64,000 nt of DNA. Origin: Nevskia sp964451925 (GTDB lineage: Bacteria; Pseudomonadota; Gammaproteobacteria; Nevskiales; Nevskiaceae). The stretch covers positions 42,074 to 106,073 of the forward strand of contig CAYVKA010000008.1 of the NCBI GenBank assembly GCA_964451925.1, given 5' to 3'. How positions within the stretch are numbered: position 1 is the stretch's first letter; every line of letters begins with the position of its first letter. The notes beneath the pieces are model-generated. The model was not told the origin of the DNA. It was given only the letters and a program-made list of their open reading frames with translations, and searched no databases. Below are positions 19,899-27,846 of this stretch, piece after piece. The position numbers and the translations under genes were made by a program.

Positions 19899-20781
19899 GA
19901 TCAGGACCATCAAGCCCAAGTTCTTCACTCACGGCGACCTCTACGACGCCGAGAAAGCTACGGGCCTTCCCCTACGCGTCGCCTATGCCGGTTTGTGGTG
20001 TGCCTCCGACCGTGAGGGCCGGTTCGAGTGGCGCCCCCGCGAGCTCAAGCTAGTGGCCTTGCCGCACGACGAAGTGGACTTCTCACGCGTGCTCGACGCG
20101 TTGGCCACGCGTGGCTATCTCGTGAAGTACGCGTGTGAAAACGAGGAATACGGCTACATTCCGACATGGCGCAAGCATCAAATCATCAACAATCGGGAAT
20201 CAGCCTCTGTTTTGCCCAACCCAGAAGGAAAAGACTCTAAAATTCTTATAGTTACTGACGCGTCAACCACGCGTGAAGCACGTGACATCGACGCGTCCTC
20301 CACGCGCCTTCAGGGGAAGGGAAGGGAAGGGAAAGGAAAGGAAGAAAGAAAAGAGTTCCACCCCACCCCGCAAACAGTCATTCCGCCGCCTGCGGCGCCG
20401 GCAACCACGAAGGCATCGTCCCCCCAAGTCACGCCAGAAGCCCAGGCGGCAAATGCTGCCACCAGGACGGCCTACTGCGAGGAATTTTTCGCCAGGTACG
20501 GGATCGAGGCGTCCCAGGGGGCTGCCTTCAACGGGATGATCGCCGCTCTGGTGCGAAAAGTCGGCCAGTCGGAAGCGCCAAAGCTGGCCAGGTTTTACTT
20601 CAAATCCCGGAATCTGTTCTACAGCCAGCGAGGGTATTCCCTGGAACTGCTGCTCAAGGACTGTGACGCCCTGCGCATCGAGATGGCTACCGGCAATACC
20701 CCGACCACTGCACGTCCCAGCCTTCCGCCAAGGCCGGAAGGACGCGGCATCGTGACGCTGCGCGACGACGAGGTGACCTGA
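19891..20781 (+). CDS. Replication initiation protein, lambda-O-like position
   Basis: 296 residues from ATG 19891. The N-terminal ~100 residues are a winged-helix DNA-binding module common in phage replication proteins: ARIRTIKPKFF, GLWCASDREGRFEWRPRELK, FSRVLDALATRGYLVKY. A low-complexity linker (KGREGKGKEERKE) follows, then a C-terminal helical domain likely to load the DnaB helicase encoded next. Repeats inside the gene could be its own binding sites, as in lambda O. Confidence 0.8.
   Translation: MARIRTIKPKFFTHGDLYDAEKATGLPLRVAYAGLWCASDREGRFEWRPRELKLVALPHDEVDFSRVLDALATRGYLVKYACENEEYGYIPTWRKHQIINNRESASVLPNPEGKDSKILIVTDASTTREARDIDASSTRLQGKGREGKGKEERKEFHPTPQTVIPPPAAPATTKASSPQVTPEAQAANAATRTAYCEEFFARYGIEASQGAAFNGMIAALVRKVGQSEAPKLARFYFKSRNLFYSQRGYSLELLLKDCDALRIEMATGNTPTTARPSLPPRPEGRGIVTLRDDEVT
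20081..20355. other. Candidate phage replication origin inside the initiator gene
   Basis: The motif GACGCGT(C/T)-N2-CCACGCG occurs at 20095-20111, 20257-20273 and 20290-20306, the last two 33 bp apart. CACGCGTG also occurs at 20084-20091 and again at the dnaB start. Directly before the paired copies is an AT-rich stretch (20230-20256), and after them a purine tract with four G runs (20313-20331). Iterons, AT-rich segment and location match the lambda O arrangement. Confidence 0.45.
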
Positions 20782-20782
20782 C

Positions 20783-22126
20783 GTGACAGGCACGCGTGAG
20801 GCACGCGTCACCCAGAAGTACCCGCCCCATAGCATCGAGGCGGAGCAGTCGGTGCTGGGTGGCTTGATGCTCAACAACGCCGCCTGGCACGAGGTGAGCG
20901 CGATCCTGTGCGTGGAGGACTTCTACACCCAGGACCACCGCACGATCTGGCACGGCATCAACGACCTCTGCGAGGAAGGGGAGCCATGCGACTTCGTCAC
21001 GCTGTCGGAAAAGTTGCGCCAGCAGGGAAACCTAGAAATGGCCGGTGGCGTTTCGTACATTGGCACTCTGGCCGCCGACACCCCAAGCGCTGCCAACGTC
21101 CGCGCCTACGCCGAAATCGTGCGTGAGCGCTCGGTGCTGCGCACCCTCATCGCCATTGGCCATGACATCGCCGAGATGGGCTACCAGCCCGGCGGCCGGG
21201 AACCGCAGCAGCTGCTGAACACGGCGATGAAGCTCGTCAGCGAGGTCAACGCCCGCCGGGTGCCTGAGGTGCGGACAATGCGCGATGTCATCGCCTCCGC
21301 GCGCAGCACGATCCAGGACATGCAGGCACGGCGGCGAGAGGGAAAGTCGCACGGGATCCGCATCGGCATCCCCTGGATCGATTCACGCACCGGTGGATTC
21401 CGAAAGGGCCAATTGGTGTTCTTCGGTGCCAGGCCGAGCATCGGCAAGAGCGCGCTGCTCAACCAGTTGGCGGTGCATAACGGATTCGCCGGCGAGCCTG
21501 GCCTGGTCTGCAGCTTGGAGATGGAGGAGGACGAACTGGGATTCCGCGCGCTGGCGCACGCCGCGCAGATCAACATGACGCGACTTTCCTTCGGCGCTGA
21601 CGCCGAGGTGGCCTGGGCCGAGGAATACAACGCCAAGCACGCGCTCGACAAGCTTCCGCTGTTCTTCGACACGAAGAGCTACAACCTGCACGAGATCATC
21701 GGGCAGATCGCCTTGCACCGCCGGCAGCACGATATCCGCTGGGCCGCCGTTGATCACATCGGATTGATCGAGGCGTCGGAGTACCGCAGCACCATCGATC
21801 GCATGAGCGCCGTCACGCGCGAATTGAAGAAACTGGCCAAGCAACTCGGAATACCGATCATCGCGCTGTCGCAGCTGTCTCGCGGTGTCGAGAAGGATCA
21901 GCGCAAACCCCGCATGTCGGACCTTCGCGACTGCGGAACGATAGAACAGGACGCAAACGTGGTGTTGTTCCTGCACAGCGAGGCCGAAGACGGCACGGTA
22001 AATCCCAACATCGAACTGATCCTGGCGAAGAACCGCGGCGGCCGCCGCGGCGCCAGTGGTCCTCGTTTCGAGTTTCGTGGTGACGTTCAAACCTTCGTCG
22101 ATGTCGGACTTCCGGAAAACGAGTAA
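20783..22126 (+). CDS. dnaB: Replicative DNA helicase, DnaB family
   Basis: 447 residues from GTG 20783. N-terminal DnaB domain (PHSIEAEQSVLGGLMLNNAA), then the RecA-like ATPase with Walker A GARPSIGKS (about residues 214-222), Walker B-like WAAVDHIGLIE, and DnaB motif SQLSRGVEKD...RMSDLRDCGTIEQDAN. Unwinds the fork as a hexamer; a phage-borne helicase frees replication from host DnaB hijacking. Starts 1 bp after the initiator stop. Confidence 0.95.
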   Translation: MTGTREARVTQKYPPHSIEAEQSVLGGLMLNNAAWHEVSAILCVEDFYTQDHRTIWHGINDLCEEGEPCDFVTLSEKLRQQGNLEMAGGVSYIGTLAADTPSAANVRAYAEIVRERSVLRTLIAIGHDIAEMGYQPGGREPQQLLNTAMKLVSEVNARRVPEVRTMRDVIASARSTIQDMQARRREGKSHGIRIGIPWIDSRTGGFRKGQLVFFGARPSIGKSALLNQLAVHNGFAGEPGLVCSLEMEEDELGFRALAHAAQINMTRLSFGADAEVAWAEEYNAKHALDKLPLFFDTKSYNLHEIIGQIALHRRQHDIRWAAVDHIGLIEASEYRSTIDRMSAVTRELKKLAKQLGIPIIALSQLSRGVEKDQRKPRMSDLRDCGTIEQDANVVLFLHSEAEDGTVNPNIELILAKNRGGRRGASGPRFEFRGDVQTFVDVGLPENE

Positions 22127-22141
22127 GAGGGAACAGGAACC

Positions 22142-22606
22142 ATGCACAGCCAACAAGCGGTTGAGCAGCGCCTCGAAGAGTACGCGGCTTGGCGTAACCA
22201 GGATGGAACTCAATACCCAACCGGGGACAGCGTCTTCGGACGCATCCAGGACATGCAGGAAAACGCCGGCCTGCACGGCGACGGCTTCAAGCCGGACATC
22301 ATCGATGGCGTGCCGTGCCGGCCCGATGGCGGCTTGGCCCGGCGCGCCCATCAGCTGGGCTGGCAGATCGACATGGACCAGCGCTGCAGCGAGATCCACG
22401 ACCTCGTGCAATTTATGCCGAGCGACCTGGTGCGCGTGCTCGAGGCCGCGTATATCGGGCCGCCCCTCGAAGTGCCACGGCCTGACCGCGATGCGGCATC
22501 GCGCCTGAAGATGAGCCTGGGCAAATACCAGCGGCTGAAGTTCGGACTGGTGTGCTGGTTCCGCGGCGTGAAGTTCAGGTCGCCGCAGTTCGAGGCGCTC
22601 CGGTGA
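22142..22606 (+). CDS. Hypothetical protein, possible antiterminator
   Basis: 154 residues. The opening RLEEYAAWRNQDGT and a helical end (SLGKYQRLKFGLVCWFRG) resemble the layout of phage late antitermination proteins with sigma-region-4-like ends, and the gene sits between replication and late genes where Q is found in lambda. The sequence match is weak, so the role is a suggestion. Confidence 0.6.
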   Translation: MHSQQAVEQRLEEYAAWRNQDGTQYPTGDSVFGRIQDMQENAGLHGDGFKPDIIDGVPCRPDGGLARRAHQLGWQIDMDQRCSEIHDLVQFMPSDLVRVLEAAYIGPPLEVPRPDRDAASRLKMSLGKYQRLKFGLVCWFRGVKFRSPQFEALR

Positions 22607-22833
22607 TCGGCGGAATCCTCAGCGGATCGATCACTGACCTTGCGGAAACGCAGACTCAGCGCGACTTTGCCGATCTGATTGCGGACCATTGGAAGTCGTA
22701 TTTCATTCGACACTTCTACAACGCATCGACGTTCATGACGCTGGACGAGACATGTCTGCACTGCTCTTCATGCGGTGCACCTTACTCTTCCTCCGATAGC
22801 GCCTGCAGCTACTGCAAGACGGTGAGACCATGA
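22603..22833 (+). CDS. Small zinc-ribbon protein
   Basis: 76 residues from GTG 22603 overlapping the preceding stop (GTGA). CLHCSSCGAPYSSSDSACSYC near the C-terminus provides a Cys4-type zinc ribbon. Overlaps the DnaJ-like gene start. Unknown role. Confidence 0.65.
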   Translation: MIGGILSGSITDLAETQTQRDFADLIADHWKSYFIRHFYNASTFMTLDETCLHCSSCGAPYSSSDSACSYCKTVRP

Positions 22834-23477
22834 CTGACCATTACAAAATCCTCGGCGTGCCTCGCGATGCCGATATCGACACAATCAAGCGCGCTTACCG
22901 CGAAAAGGCGAGCAAGGCGCATCCAGACCGCGAAGGCGGATCGCCGGAAATGATGGCCGCCATCAATCTGGCGTATGAGACGCTGAGTGATCCCGACAAG
23001 CGCAAACGCTACGACCGCACCGGATACGATGGGCCGGAAAAGGATTTCAACAGCCTGGCCGAGCAGGCGCTGATGCAGCTCATCGATGGCTATCTCAACG
23101 AGGAGCGCGAGTTCCGTGGCAACCTCATCGAGCGCTTTCGCGGCACCGTGCAGAACAGTAACGAGAATCTGCGCGCTGCAAAGGAGAAGCTGGAGCAGAG
23201 GATGAAGAAGCTGGAGCGAGATCGTGTTCGCCTCAAGGGGCCGCCGATCATCGGCCACATGGTCGACGAGAAGATCCGCTTGCTGCACAACGGCTCCGAG
23301 CGCGCCGACGAGCAGATCAAGGTAAACGGCCTGGTGCTGGACCTGCTCAAGCAGTGCGAGGATCTGGGCCTGAAAGACCCCACTGACACGATGGTGGCGC
23401 TCGCCGCGGTGCAGGGATTTCAATACAAGCGGACGCCACATGGACCGTGGAACGTCATCGGCAACGACGGTGAGTAG
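22830..23477 (+). CDS. DnaJ-domain protein
   Basis: 215 residues. Residues 3-68 form a J domain with HPD at 31-33 (ASKAHPDREGGSP) and YETLSDPDKRKRYD. The rest is a coiled coil (NLRAAKEKLEQRMKKLERDR) and a helical tail; no zinc-finger or DnaJ C-terminal domains. J-domain proteins stimulate Hsp70; in phages they may recruit host DnaK to replication complexes or virion assembly. Confidence 0.9.
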   Translation: MTDHYKILGVPRDADIDTIKRAYREKASKAHPDREGGSPEMMAAINLAYETLSDPDKRKRYDRTGYDGPEKDFNSLAEQALMQLIDGYLNEEREFRGNLIERFRGTVQNSNENLRAAKEKLEQRMKKLERDRVRLKGPPIIGHMVDEKIRLLHNGSERADEQIKVNGLVLDLLKQCEDLGLKDPTDTMVALAAVQGFQYKRTPHGPWNVIGNDGE

Positions 23478-23805
23478 CCAGCGCGAAAAACATAGCGCTG
23501 CCGAGGTAGCAGCCGCTGTTGGCCGCTGCATTGGCCGGGACGTGACGCTCGATGATGGGCTGTTCAGCGGTGGACAGATCGAGAACTTCCGGCGTGGTTG
23601 GGCAAAGTACATCATGGGATCGCCTGGCAAAGTTGGACACTTCTACGAGCGCGACGGCTTTGACATGGCCCATTCACTGTGCGGCCATCATCGCGATGTC
23701 CAGGTCCGCTGGCTGTATGGGATCGGCAACATTCCGGAGTGCCAGCACTGCGTTACCCGGCTGGAAAGTCGATCCCGCCGCCGGCGCGCCGAAACCGGCG
23801 TTTGA
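23470..23805 (+). CDS. Hypothetical protein with C/H metal-binding pattern
   Basis: 111 residues from GTG 23470 overlapping the DnaJ-like stop. HSLCGHHRDVQVRW and ECQHCVTR suggest a Cys/His zinc site in the C-terminal half. Followed by a region with no gene until 23898. Confidence 0.6.
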   Translation: MSSQREKHSAAEVAAAVGRCIGRDVTLDDGLFSGGQIENFRRGWAKYIMGSPGKVGHFYERDGFDMAHSLCGHHRDVQVRWLYGIGNIPECQHCVTRLESRSRRRRAETGV

Positions 23806-23897
23806 AAAAACCGGGTAAGGGAACCCCTTGCGGACAGCCCATGTGCTGGGCGTAGACTCTGCGCCCTGAGCTTCATTCGTTCGCCGTCGAGGGTTTC

Positions 23898-24104
23898 GTG
23901 TCCAACGCCGTTCCCCATCTCGTCATTTCCGGCAGCCAAGTCTCGACCCACGCGAGCCACGATGAGGCGCGCGCCGCCGCAGTCGAGCAGGCCAAGCGCG
24001 GCGTGGTAGTGACCGTAGCGCAGCTGGTGGAGACGATTCATCTCGGAGCCGTGCTCACCGATGCCTCCGGGAACACGTCAGTGCTACCCACAACCGCGGC
24101 CTGA
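23898..24104 (+). CDS. Small hypothetical protein before the tRNA
   Basis: 68 residues from GTG 23898 with GAGGG upstream. Begins SNAVPHLVISGSQVSTHASH; a helix follows with DEARAAAVEQAKRG. Six bp separate its stop from the tRNA. Unknown function. Confidence 0.55.
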   Translation: MSNAVPHLVISGSQVSTHASHDEARAAAVEQAKRGVVVTVAQLVETIHLGAVLTDASGNTSVLPTTAA

Positions 24105-24109
24105 ACCGG

Positions 24110-24184
24110 GCCGGGGTAGCTCAACGGTAGAGCAGCTGCTTCGTAATCAGCGGGTTGCAGGTTCAAATCCTGTCCCTGACTCCA
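24110..24184 (+). tRNA. Phage-encoded tRNA-Thr(CGT)
   Basis: D arm GCTC-AACGGTA-GAGC, anticodon loop TTCGTAA (anticodon CGT, codon ACG), T arm GCAGG-TTCAAAT-CCTGT and encoded CCA. There is a C-A mismatch and a G-U pair in the acceptor stem and a C-T mismatch closing the anticodon stem, so it is somewhat degenerate. It may supplement ACG decoding in late genes. Confidence 0.8.
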
Positions 24185-24271
24185 CCCTTACCCGCCTCCC
24201 CTTGACCGGTGAACGGTCACAATCCCATACTCTGCGGCATTCTGGCCCTTGGCGCCCACTCGGCGTCCAAA

Positions 24272-24640
24272 ATGCGCACAACCCGCTGGCCCCTGATCAT
24301 CGCCGGTATCGCGCTTCCAACGGTCTGGATTCTGAACAGCGCCGGCCGCGCCAGAGACCACAGGCCGGGCTACCCGGTTATCAGTTCTCTCCACTGCCAG
24401 TCCAAGGTTGCCACCGCCAAGGCGCCAGCTGTGCCTCTGCGCGAGGCGCGGATGCTGGATTCCGGCGGCGGAACCGTCCAGCAGGGATGCTGGTATGCCG
24501 GCTCGAATTCGGGCATGCAGACGGCTATCGTCCTGTACTGGGAAGACGGCAGCACCGACAGCTACCCATTCGCGGTGTTCGCCTACTACGGCTTCCGGTA
24601 CGACGATCAGCAGCATCGCTACGTGCCGAAGTACAACTGA
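24272..24640 (+). CDS. Membrane-anchored hypothetical protein
   Basis: 122 residues from ATG 24272. Residues 5-25 (RWPLIIAGIALPTVWIL) form a membrane segment or uncleaved signal; the C-terminal part is beta-rich with Cys and many aromatics (CWYAGSNSGMQTAIVLYWED). An in-frame GTG 63 bp upstream is less likely. Confidence 0.6.
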   Translation: MRTTRWPLIIAGIALPTVWILNSAGRARDHRPGYPVISSLHCQSKVATAKAPAVPLREARMLDSGGGTVQQGCWYAGSNSGMQTAIVLYWEDGSTDSYPFAVFAYYGFRYDDQQHRYVPKYN

Positions 24641-24736
24641 CCTCCCCTCCGCAGCGCCATCCAAGCGCTGCACAACTTACCCGTGTCCTGCCTTCGCGGC
24701 GGCGGGCGCGCCTGGGTTCCGGCGCTTTTATTCCAG

Positions 24737-24952
24737 GTGACAGACGTGGGCAAACTTGTCGGGCAGAATCGGCAGTTCGGACCAGCCTCGCGCCAGACCT
24801 TGGCCGGCCTGAAGGCGGTCCTCGATGCCCAGGGTGTGCCAGATGATGGCGGCCGATACATCGACCAAGTAGGCGGCGGCGTCCGCATCGGACATACGCA
24901 CGGCCATCCAGGCTGTGAGGACTATCGCAAGGCGTTTCCGCAGGAGAAGTGA
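24737..24952 (+). CDS. Uncertain small reading frame
   Basis: 71 residues from GTG 24737, ending 2 bp before the next start. VGKLVGQNRQFGPASRQTLAG is plausible protein. However, the opposite strand carries an equally plausible frame (24728 to about 24900, AAIIWHTLGIEDRLQ). Strand is chosen only because all neighbours are rightward. Confidence 0.35.
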   Translation: MTDVGKLVGQNRQFGPASRQTLAGLKAVLDAQGVPDDGGRYIDQVGGGVRIGHTHGHPGCEDYRKAFPQEK

Positions 24953-24954
24953 CC

Positions 24955-25074
24955 ATGCCGATGAAGAAAGGCAGCACGAAGAAGCCAGCAGCGCCGGCGA
25001 AGAAGGCGCCGACGGGCAAGAAGCAGCGCGGCGGTCCGGTCGAAATGCCGATGCGGCGCCCCGGAGCCTACTGA
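24955..25074 (+). CDS. 39-residue very basic peptide
   Basis: ATG 24955 with AGGAGAAG upstream. Lys/Pro/Ala-rich (KKGSTKKPAAPAKKAPTGKK), like small DNA-binding or virion peptides of phages. Too short for usual gene finding; ribosome site and clean spacing support it. Confidence 0.55.
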   Translation: MPMKKGSTKKPAAPAKKAPTGKKQRGGPVEMPMRRPGAY

Positions 25075-25076
25075 AC

Positions 25077-25262
25077 GTGGCTACCATCAAAAAGACCGGC
25101 AGCTACAAGGGCAAGAGCAACAAGCTGGGCCATGGCGGCCGCTCGGCGCAGATGCGCGACCAGGGCGTGCCCGGTGGCGTCATCGGCAATATCGCGCGCA
25201 GCAAAGGCGCCGCGCCAGGCGGCCCGAACTACCACGGCAAGCCGCGAGGCCGCGGTCGGTGA
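25077..25262 (+). CDS. 61-residue basic Gly-rich protein
   Basis: GTG 25077, two bases after the preceding stop. TIKKTGSYKGKSNKLGHGGR at the start and GKPRGRGR at the end are positively charged and probably disordered. Probably nucleic-acid binding or a minor virion component. Confidence 0.55.
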   Translation: MATIKKTGSYKGKSNKLGHGGRSAQMRDQGVPGGVIGNIARSKGAAPGGPNYHGKPRGRGR

Positions 25263-25405
25263 ATTCGGATCTGGCGGCCTTCCTGAAGCTCGCCGGCTGC
25301 CTCATTGTCGGCGGCGTCTGCGTGGTCGAACTGGCCTGGCTGCTGTCGGATTCCATCTCCGAGTCAGCACCTTGGAAGGCGAAGCCGCTGCGGAAGAAGG
25401 CGTGA
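25259..25405 (+). CDS. 48-residue single-span membrane protein
   Basis: GTG 25259 overlaps the preceding stop (GTGA). Residues 6-27 (AFLKLAGCLIVGGVCVVELA) form a membrane helix, followed by a short basic tail. Unknown role. The next 200 bp (25406-25606) show no gene. Confidence 0.5.
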   Translation: MNSDLAAFLKLAGCLIVGGVCVVELAWLLSDSISESAPWKAKPLRKKA

Positions 25406-25606
25406 TTAAACTGCCGCCATAGGCCAAGAAGGGAACGGCTGCCGCTGCCAACAGCGCACCGCAGCCAGTCCAGGCTGATACACCTTCCCCATTTCACAGC
25501 GCAACCGGCCGCCGGCCATGCGCTGCGTAGCACGCTGCACCACGCAGTAATCCCCTCCGCGGCGACTGCCGCAAACCAATGCCGCACCGCGGCGCAGGAG
25601 CATTCC

Positions 25607-25972
25607 ATGCAAGCACTCATGAGCCCGGCCGAGGCGGGGCCGAAGAAGGCGTTTCTGGTCGGTGACGAGAACATCACCCTGGCCCAGCTGCAGGCTGCCG
25701 GCCTGGTAGCGCCGTATGGCGAGGTCGATTTCATCACCTCCGTGGCGCTGACCGCCGCCCGCACCATCGCGCTGCCGCCGCTGAGCACTGTCGGCGCCGG
25801 CTTCAAGTGGTCGATCAAGGACATCGGCGGCGGTTGCACCAGTTCCAACACTCTGAAGTTCGCCCTCAACGGCTCCGACCAGTACCAGGGCGGAAGCAGC
25901 AACCCGGGCGTCGCGGCCGCCAACGGCATCGCCACGATCGCCAACAACGGCACCCAGTGGAACGCCGCCTAA
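25607..25972 (+). CDS. Hypothetical protein before terminase
   Basis: 121 residues, ATG 25607 with GGAG upstream. After a short helix (ITLAQLQAAGLVAPYGEV) it becomes Gly/Ser/Asn-rich beta (GNSxQY-type pattern, YQGGSSNPGVAAANGIATIA), like phage decoration or fibre-tip proteins. No family recognised. Confidence 0.65.
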   Translation: MQALMSPAEAGPKKAFLVGDENITLAQLQAAGLVAPYGEVDFITSVALTAARTIALPPLSTVGAGFKWSIKDIGGGCTSSNTLKFALNGSDQYQGGSSNPGVAAANGIATIANNGTQWNAA

Positions 25973-26055
25973 GAGGCTGAAGCGACAAGCGCATTTCGAG
26001 GAAGCGCCCCGGCCGATCCAACAGGCGGCTGGGGCATCCTCCGGAGGTTATGGAG

Positions 26056-26673
26056 ATGGGCAAGGGCGTCAACCGGATCAAGGGAACCAAGCTGACGCCG
26101 AAACAGGAGCGTTTCTGCCTGGAGTACATGATCGACCAGAATGCTTGCGCAGCGGCGCGGCGAGCTGGTTACAAGTACGCCAAGGAGGGTCCGCGCCTCC
26201 TGACGTGTTATCCGGCCGTCAAGGCGCGAATCGAAGAACTGCGCGCCGAGCAGTTCCAGCGCCTGCAGATGTCAGCCGATGAGGTGCTGATCGCACTGTC
26301 ACGCATCGGCCGCTTCGATCCGCGAAAGATGTTCGACGACATGGGCAATCTCAAGATGCCCCATGAACTCGATGACGACACAGCCTTGTGCATCGCCGGC
26401 ATTGACGTCGAAGAGAGAAAGACGGTCAAGCGCAAGGACGACGAAGACGAGGTACGCAACGAAATCGTCCAGATCAGAAAAGTGAAGGTCAACGACCGCA
26501 TCGCTGCCCTGACCGTCCTGGCGCGACGCCACAACCTGTTCGAGAAAGAGGCCATGAGCGCCGGCGGCGCCGTTGGCGAAAGGCTTGCCGAGATCGTGCT
26601 GCGCGCGCAGCAGGCCGGCGGCGGCATTGCGGGACTACTGGGGCAGAAGAAGCCCAAGGTGACGATCAAATGA
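26056..26673 (+). CDS. terS: Terminase small subunit
   Basis: 205 residues. ATG 26056 is chosen because GGAGG lies 8 bp upstream; ATG 26050 is too close to it. The N-terminal LTPKQERFCLEYMIDQNACA, AARRAGYK and LLTCYPAVKARIEEL form the helix-turn-helix DNA-recognition domain of the Terminase_2 type; a coiled central domain follows. It recognises the packaging site and assembles as a ring that feeds DNA to the large subunit. Confidence 0.88.
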   Translation: MGKGVNRIKGTKLTPKQERFCLEYMIDQNACAAARRAGYKYAKEGPRLLTCYPAVKARIEELRAEQFQRLQMSADEVLIALSRIGRFDPRKMFDDMGNLKMPHELDDDTALCIAGIDVEERKTVKRKDDEDEVRNEIVQIRKVKVNDRIAALTVLARRHNLFEKEAMSAGGAVGERLAEIVLRAQQAGGGIAGLLGQKKPKVTIK

Positions 26674-26915
26674 CCGATTTCACAAAGCAACCGGGTGCCG
26701 AGAATCGCCCGGTTGGCGAGAAGCTTGGCGCCGACATGACGCGAGCCCTCTTCACGGCGCCGGGAAAGAGCTTGCCTGACGCCGTGCGCACCTACGAGCA
26801 GAAGACCGGCCGCACCATCCACAATCCGCTGGCGAACCAGTGTGAGTGCCCAGCCTGCATCAAGGTGCGCACGGATGCCCTGCTGGCGAATGCCGTTGTC
26901 GGAGACTCGATGTAA
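26670..26915 (+). CDS. Small hypothetical protein with CxxC
   Basis: 81 residues, ATGA overlap with terS. GADMTRALFTAPGKSLPDAV then QCECPACIKVRTDAL; the CxCxxC could bind metal. Located inside the packaging cluster; role unknown. Confidence 0.65.
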   Translation: MTDFTKQPGAENRPVGEKLGADMTRALFTAPGKSLPDAVRTYEQKTGRTIHNPLANQCECPACIKVRTDALLANAVVGDSM

Positions 26916-27181
26916 TGCAGGCCTCGGCTCCGTTCACGATCACGCTTTCGACCGAGAAGGCCAACCTGCGCCGGGTGCACGGCGAACATGTGCGCATCAC
27001 CTGTCCGCACTGTCGCGGCGGTGCCAACCTAGCAGCAGTCAACGGTGGCCTGGCCGACTATGACGGATTCTGGTTCTGCGATGACTGCACCGCCGGCGGC
27101 CGGTATGACCGGCTTGCGCGTACACCGCGCGCCGCCCGCTTCCAGTTGCGCCTGCGCGACGTACTCGCCGGAGTTCACTGA
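26915..27181 (+). CDS. Small zinc-ribbon protein
   Basis: 88 residues from ATG 26915 (TAATG overlap). CPHCRGG and FCDDCTAGG form a treble-clef-like Cys4 pattern separated by about 25 residues. Function unknown. Confidence 0.65.
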   Translation: MQASAPFTITLSTEKANLRRVHGEHVRITCPHCRGGANLAAVNGGLADYDGFWFCDDCTAGGRYDRLARTPRAARFQLRLRDVLAGVH

Positions 27182-27837
27182 TGCTGCTACGAAAGAAGGC
27201 GTCCCCCATGAATCCAGCCCCTCTGGCGCCACCGCCGGACCTTCACGGCGCGCTGACCTTCGAGCGCTACCGGCCGAAGCCCGGCGAGATTCCCGGTGGC
27301 TACGTCGGCTGGTGCGTGCGCGTCACCATTGCCGCTGCCGCTGGCATCAAAGTGAGCAATCTACTGGCGCCGGAGGCTTTCAATTCCAGCACCCTGTGGC
27401 TGTTCGCCGCGGAAGCGGCAGAGAAGGCGCTCGCTTACCTGTCGGCATTCCGGCTGGAAGTGGCCCAGGCCCAGGTGGAGTACGTCAGCCCGACGAAGCA
27501 CTGCCGCATCACGCACGCCGAGGGGTATATCCACACCTCGACAGAGCGCGTTGCGGGAAACAAGCAGGTGAACATCCGCCTGCCAGCCATTCGCTTCGTG
27601 ATCCAGATAGGAGACAACCAGATCATTCCGTGCGCCGACGCGCTGCCGGAACTGCAAAGCGTCGATGACTGGTCGGAGGGCTTTTCCGAGATCGTCGCCG
27701 ACAAGGTGCGGCAGGCCGGCGGCCGCGTCGACCAGTCGGCCCTGCGCGCCGAGTTCGCCAAGATCGCGCGCAATGCGATCAAGGCGATGGACAAGCGCGA
27801 TATGCCGACTCTGGCACTCCCGGTACTGAAGCAGTAG
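27181..27837 (+). CDS. Hypothetical protein between terminase subunits
   Basis: 218 residues from ATG 27181 (TGATG); an internal ATG 27208 has a better AAGAAGG site and could be the real start. Mixed alpha/beta, with YVGWCVRVTIAAAAG and ITHAEGYIHTSTERV. Not recognised. Confidence 0.65.
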   Translation: MLLRKKASPMNPAPLAPPPDLHGALTFERYRPKPGEIPGGYVGWCVRVTIAAAAGIKVSNLLAPEAFNSSTLWLFAAEAAEKALAYLSAFRLEVAQAQVEYVSPTKHCRITHAEGYIHTSTERVAGNKQVNIRLPAIRFVIQIGDNQIIPCADALPELQSVDDWSEGFSEIVADKVRQAGGRVDQSALRAEFAKIARNAIKAMDKRDMPTLALPVLKQ

Positions 27838-27846
27838 GAGAGGATC

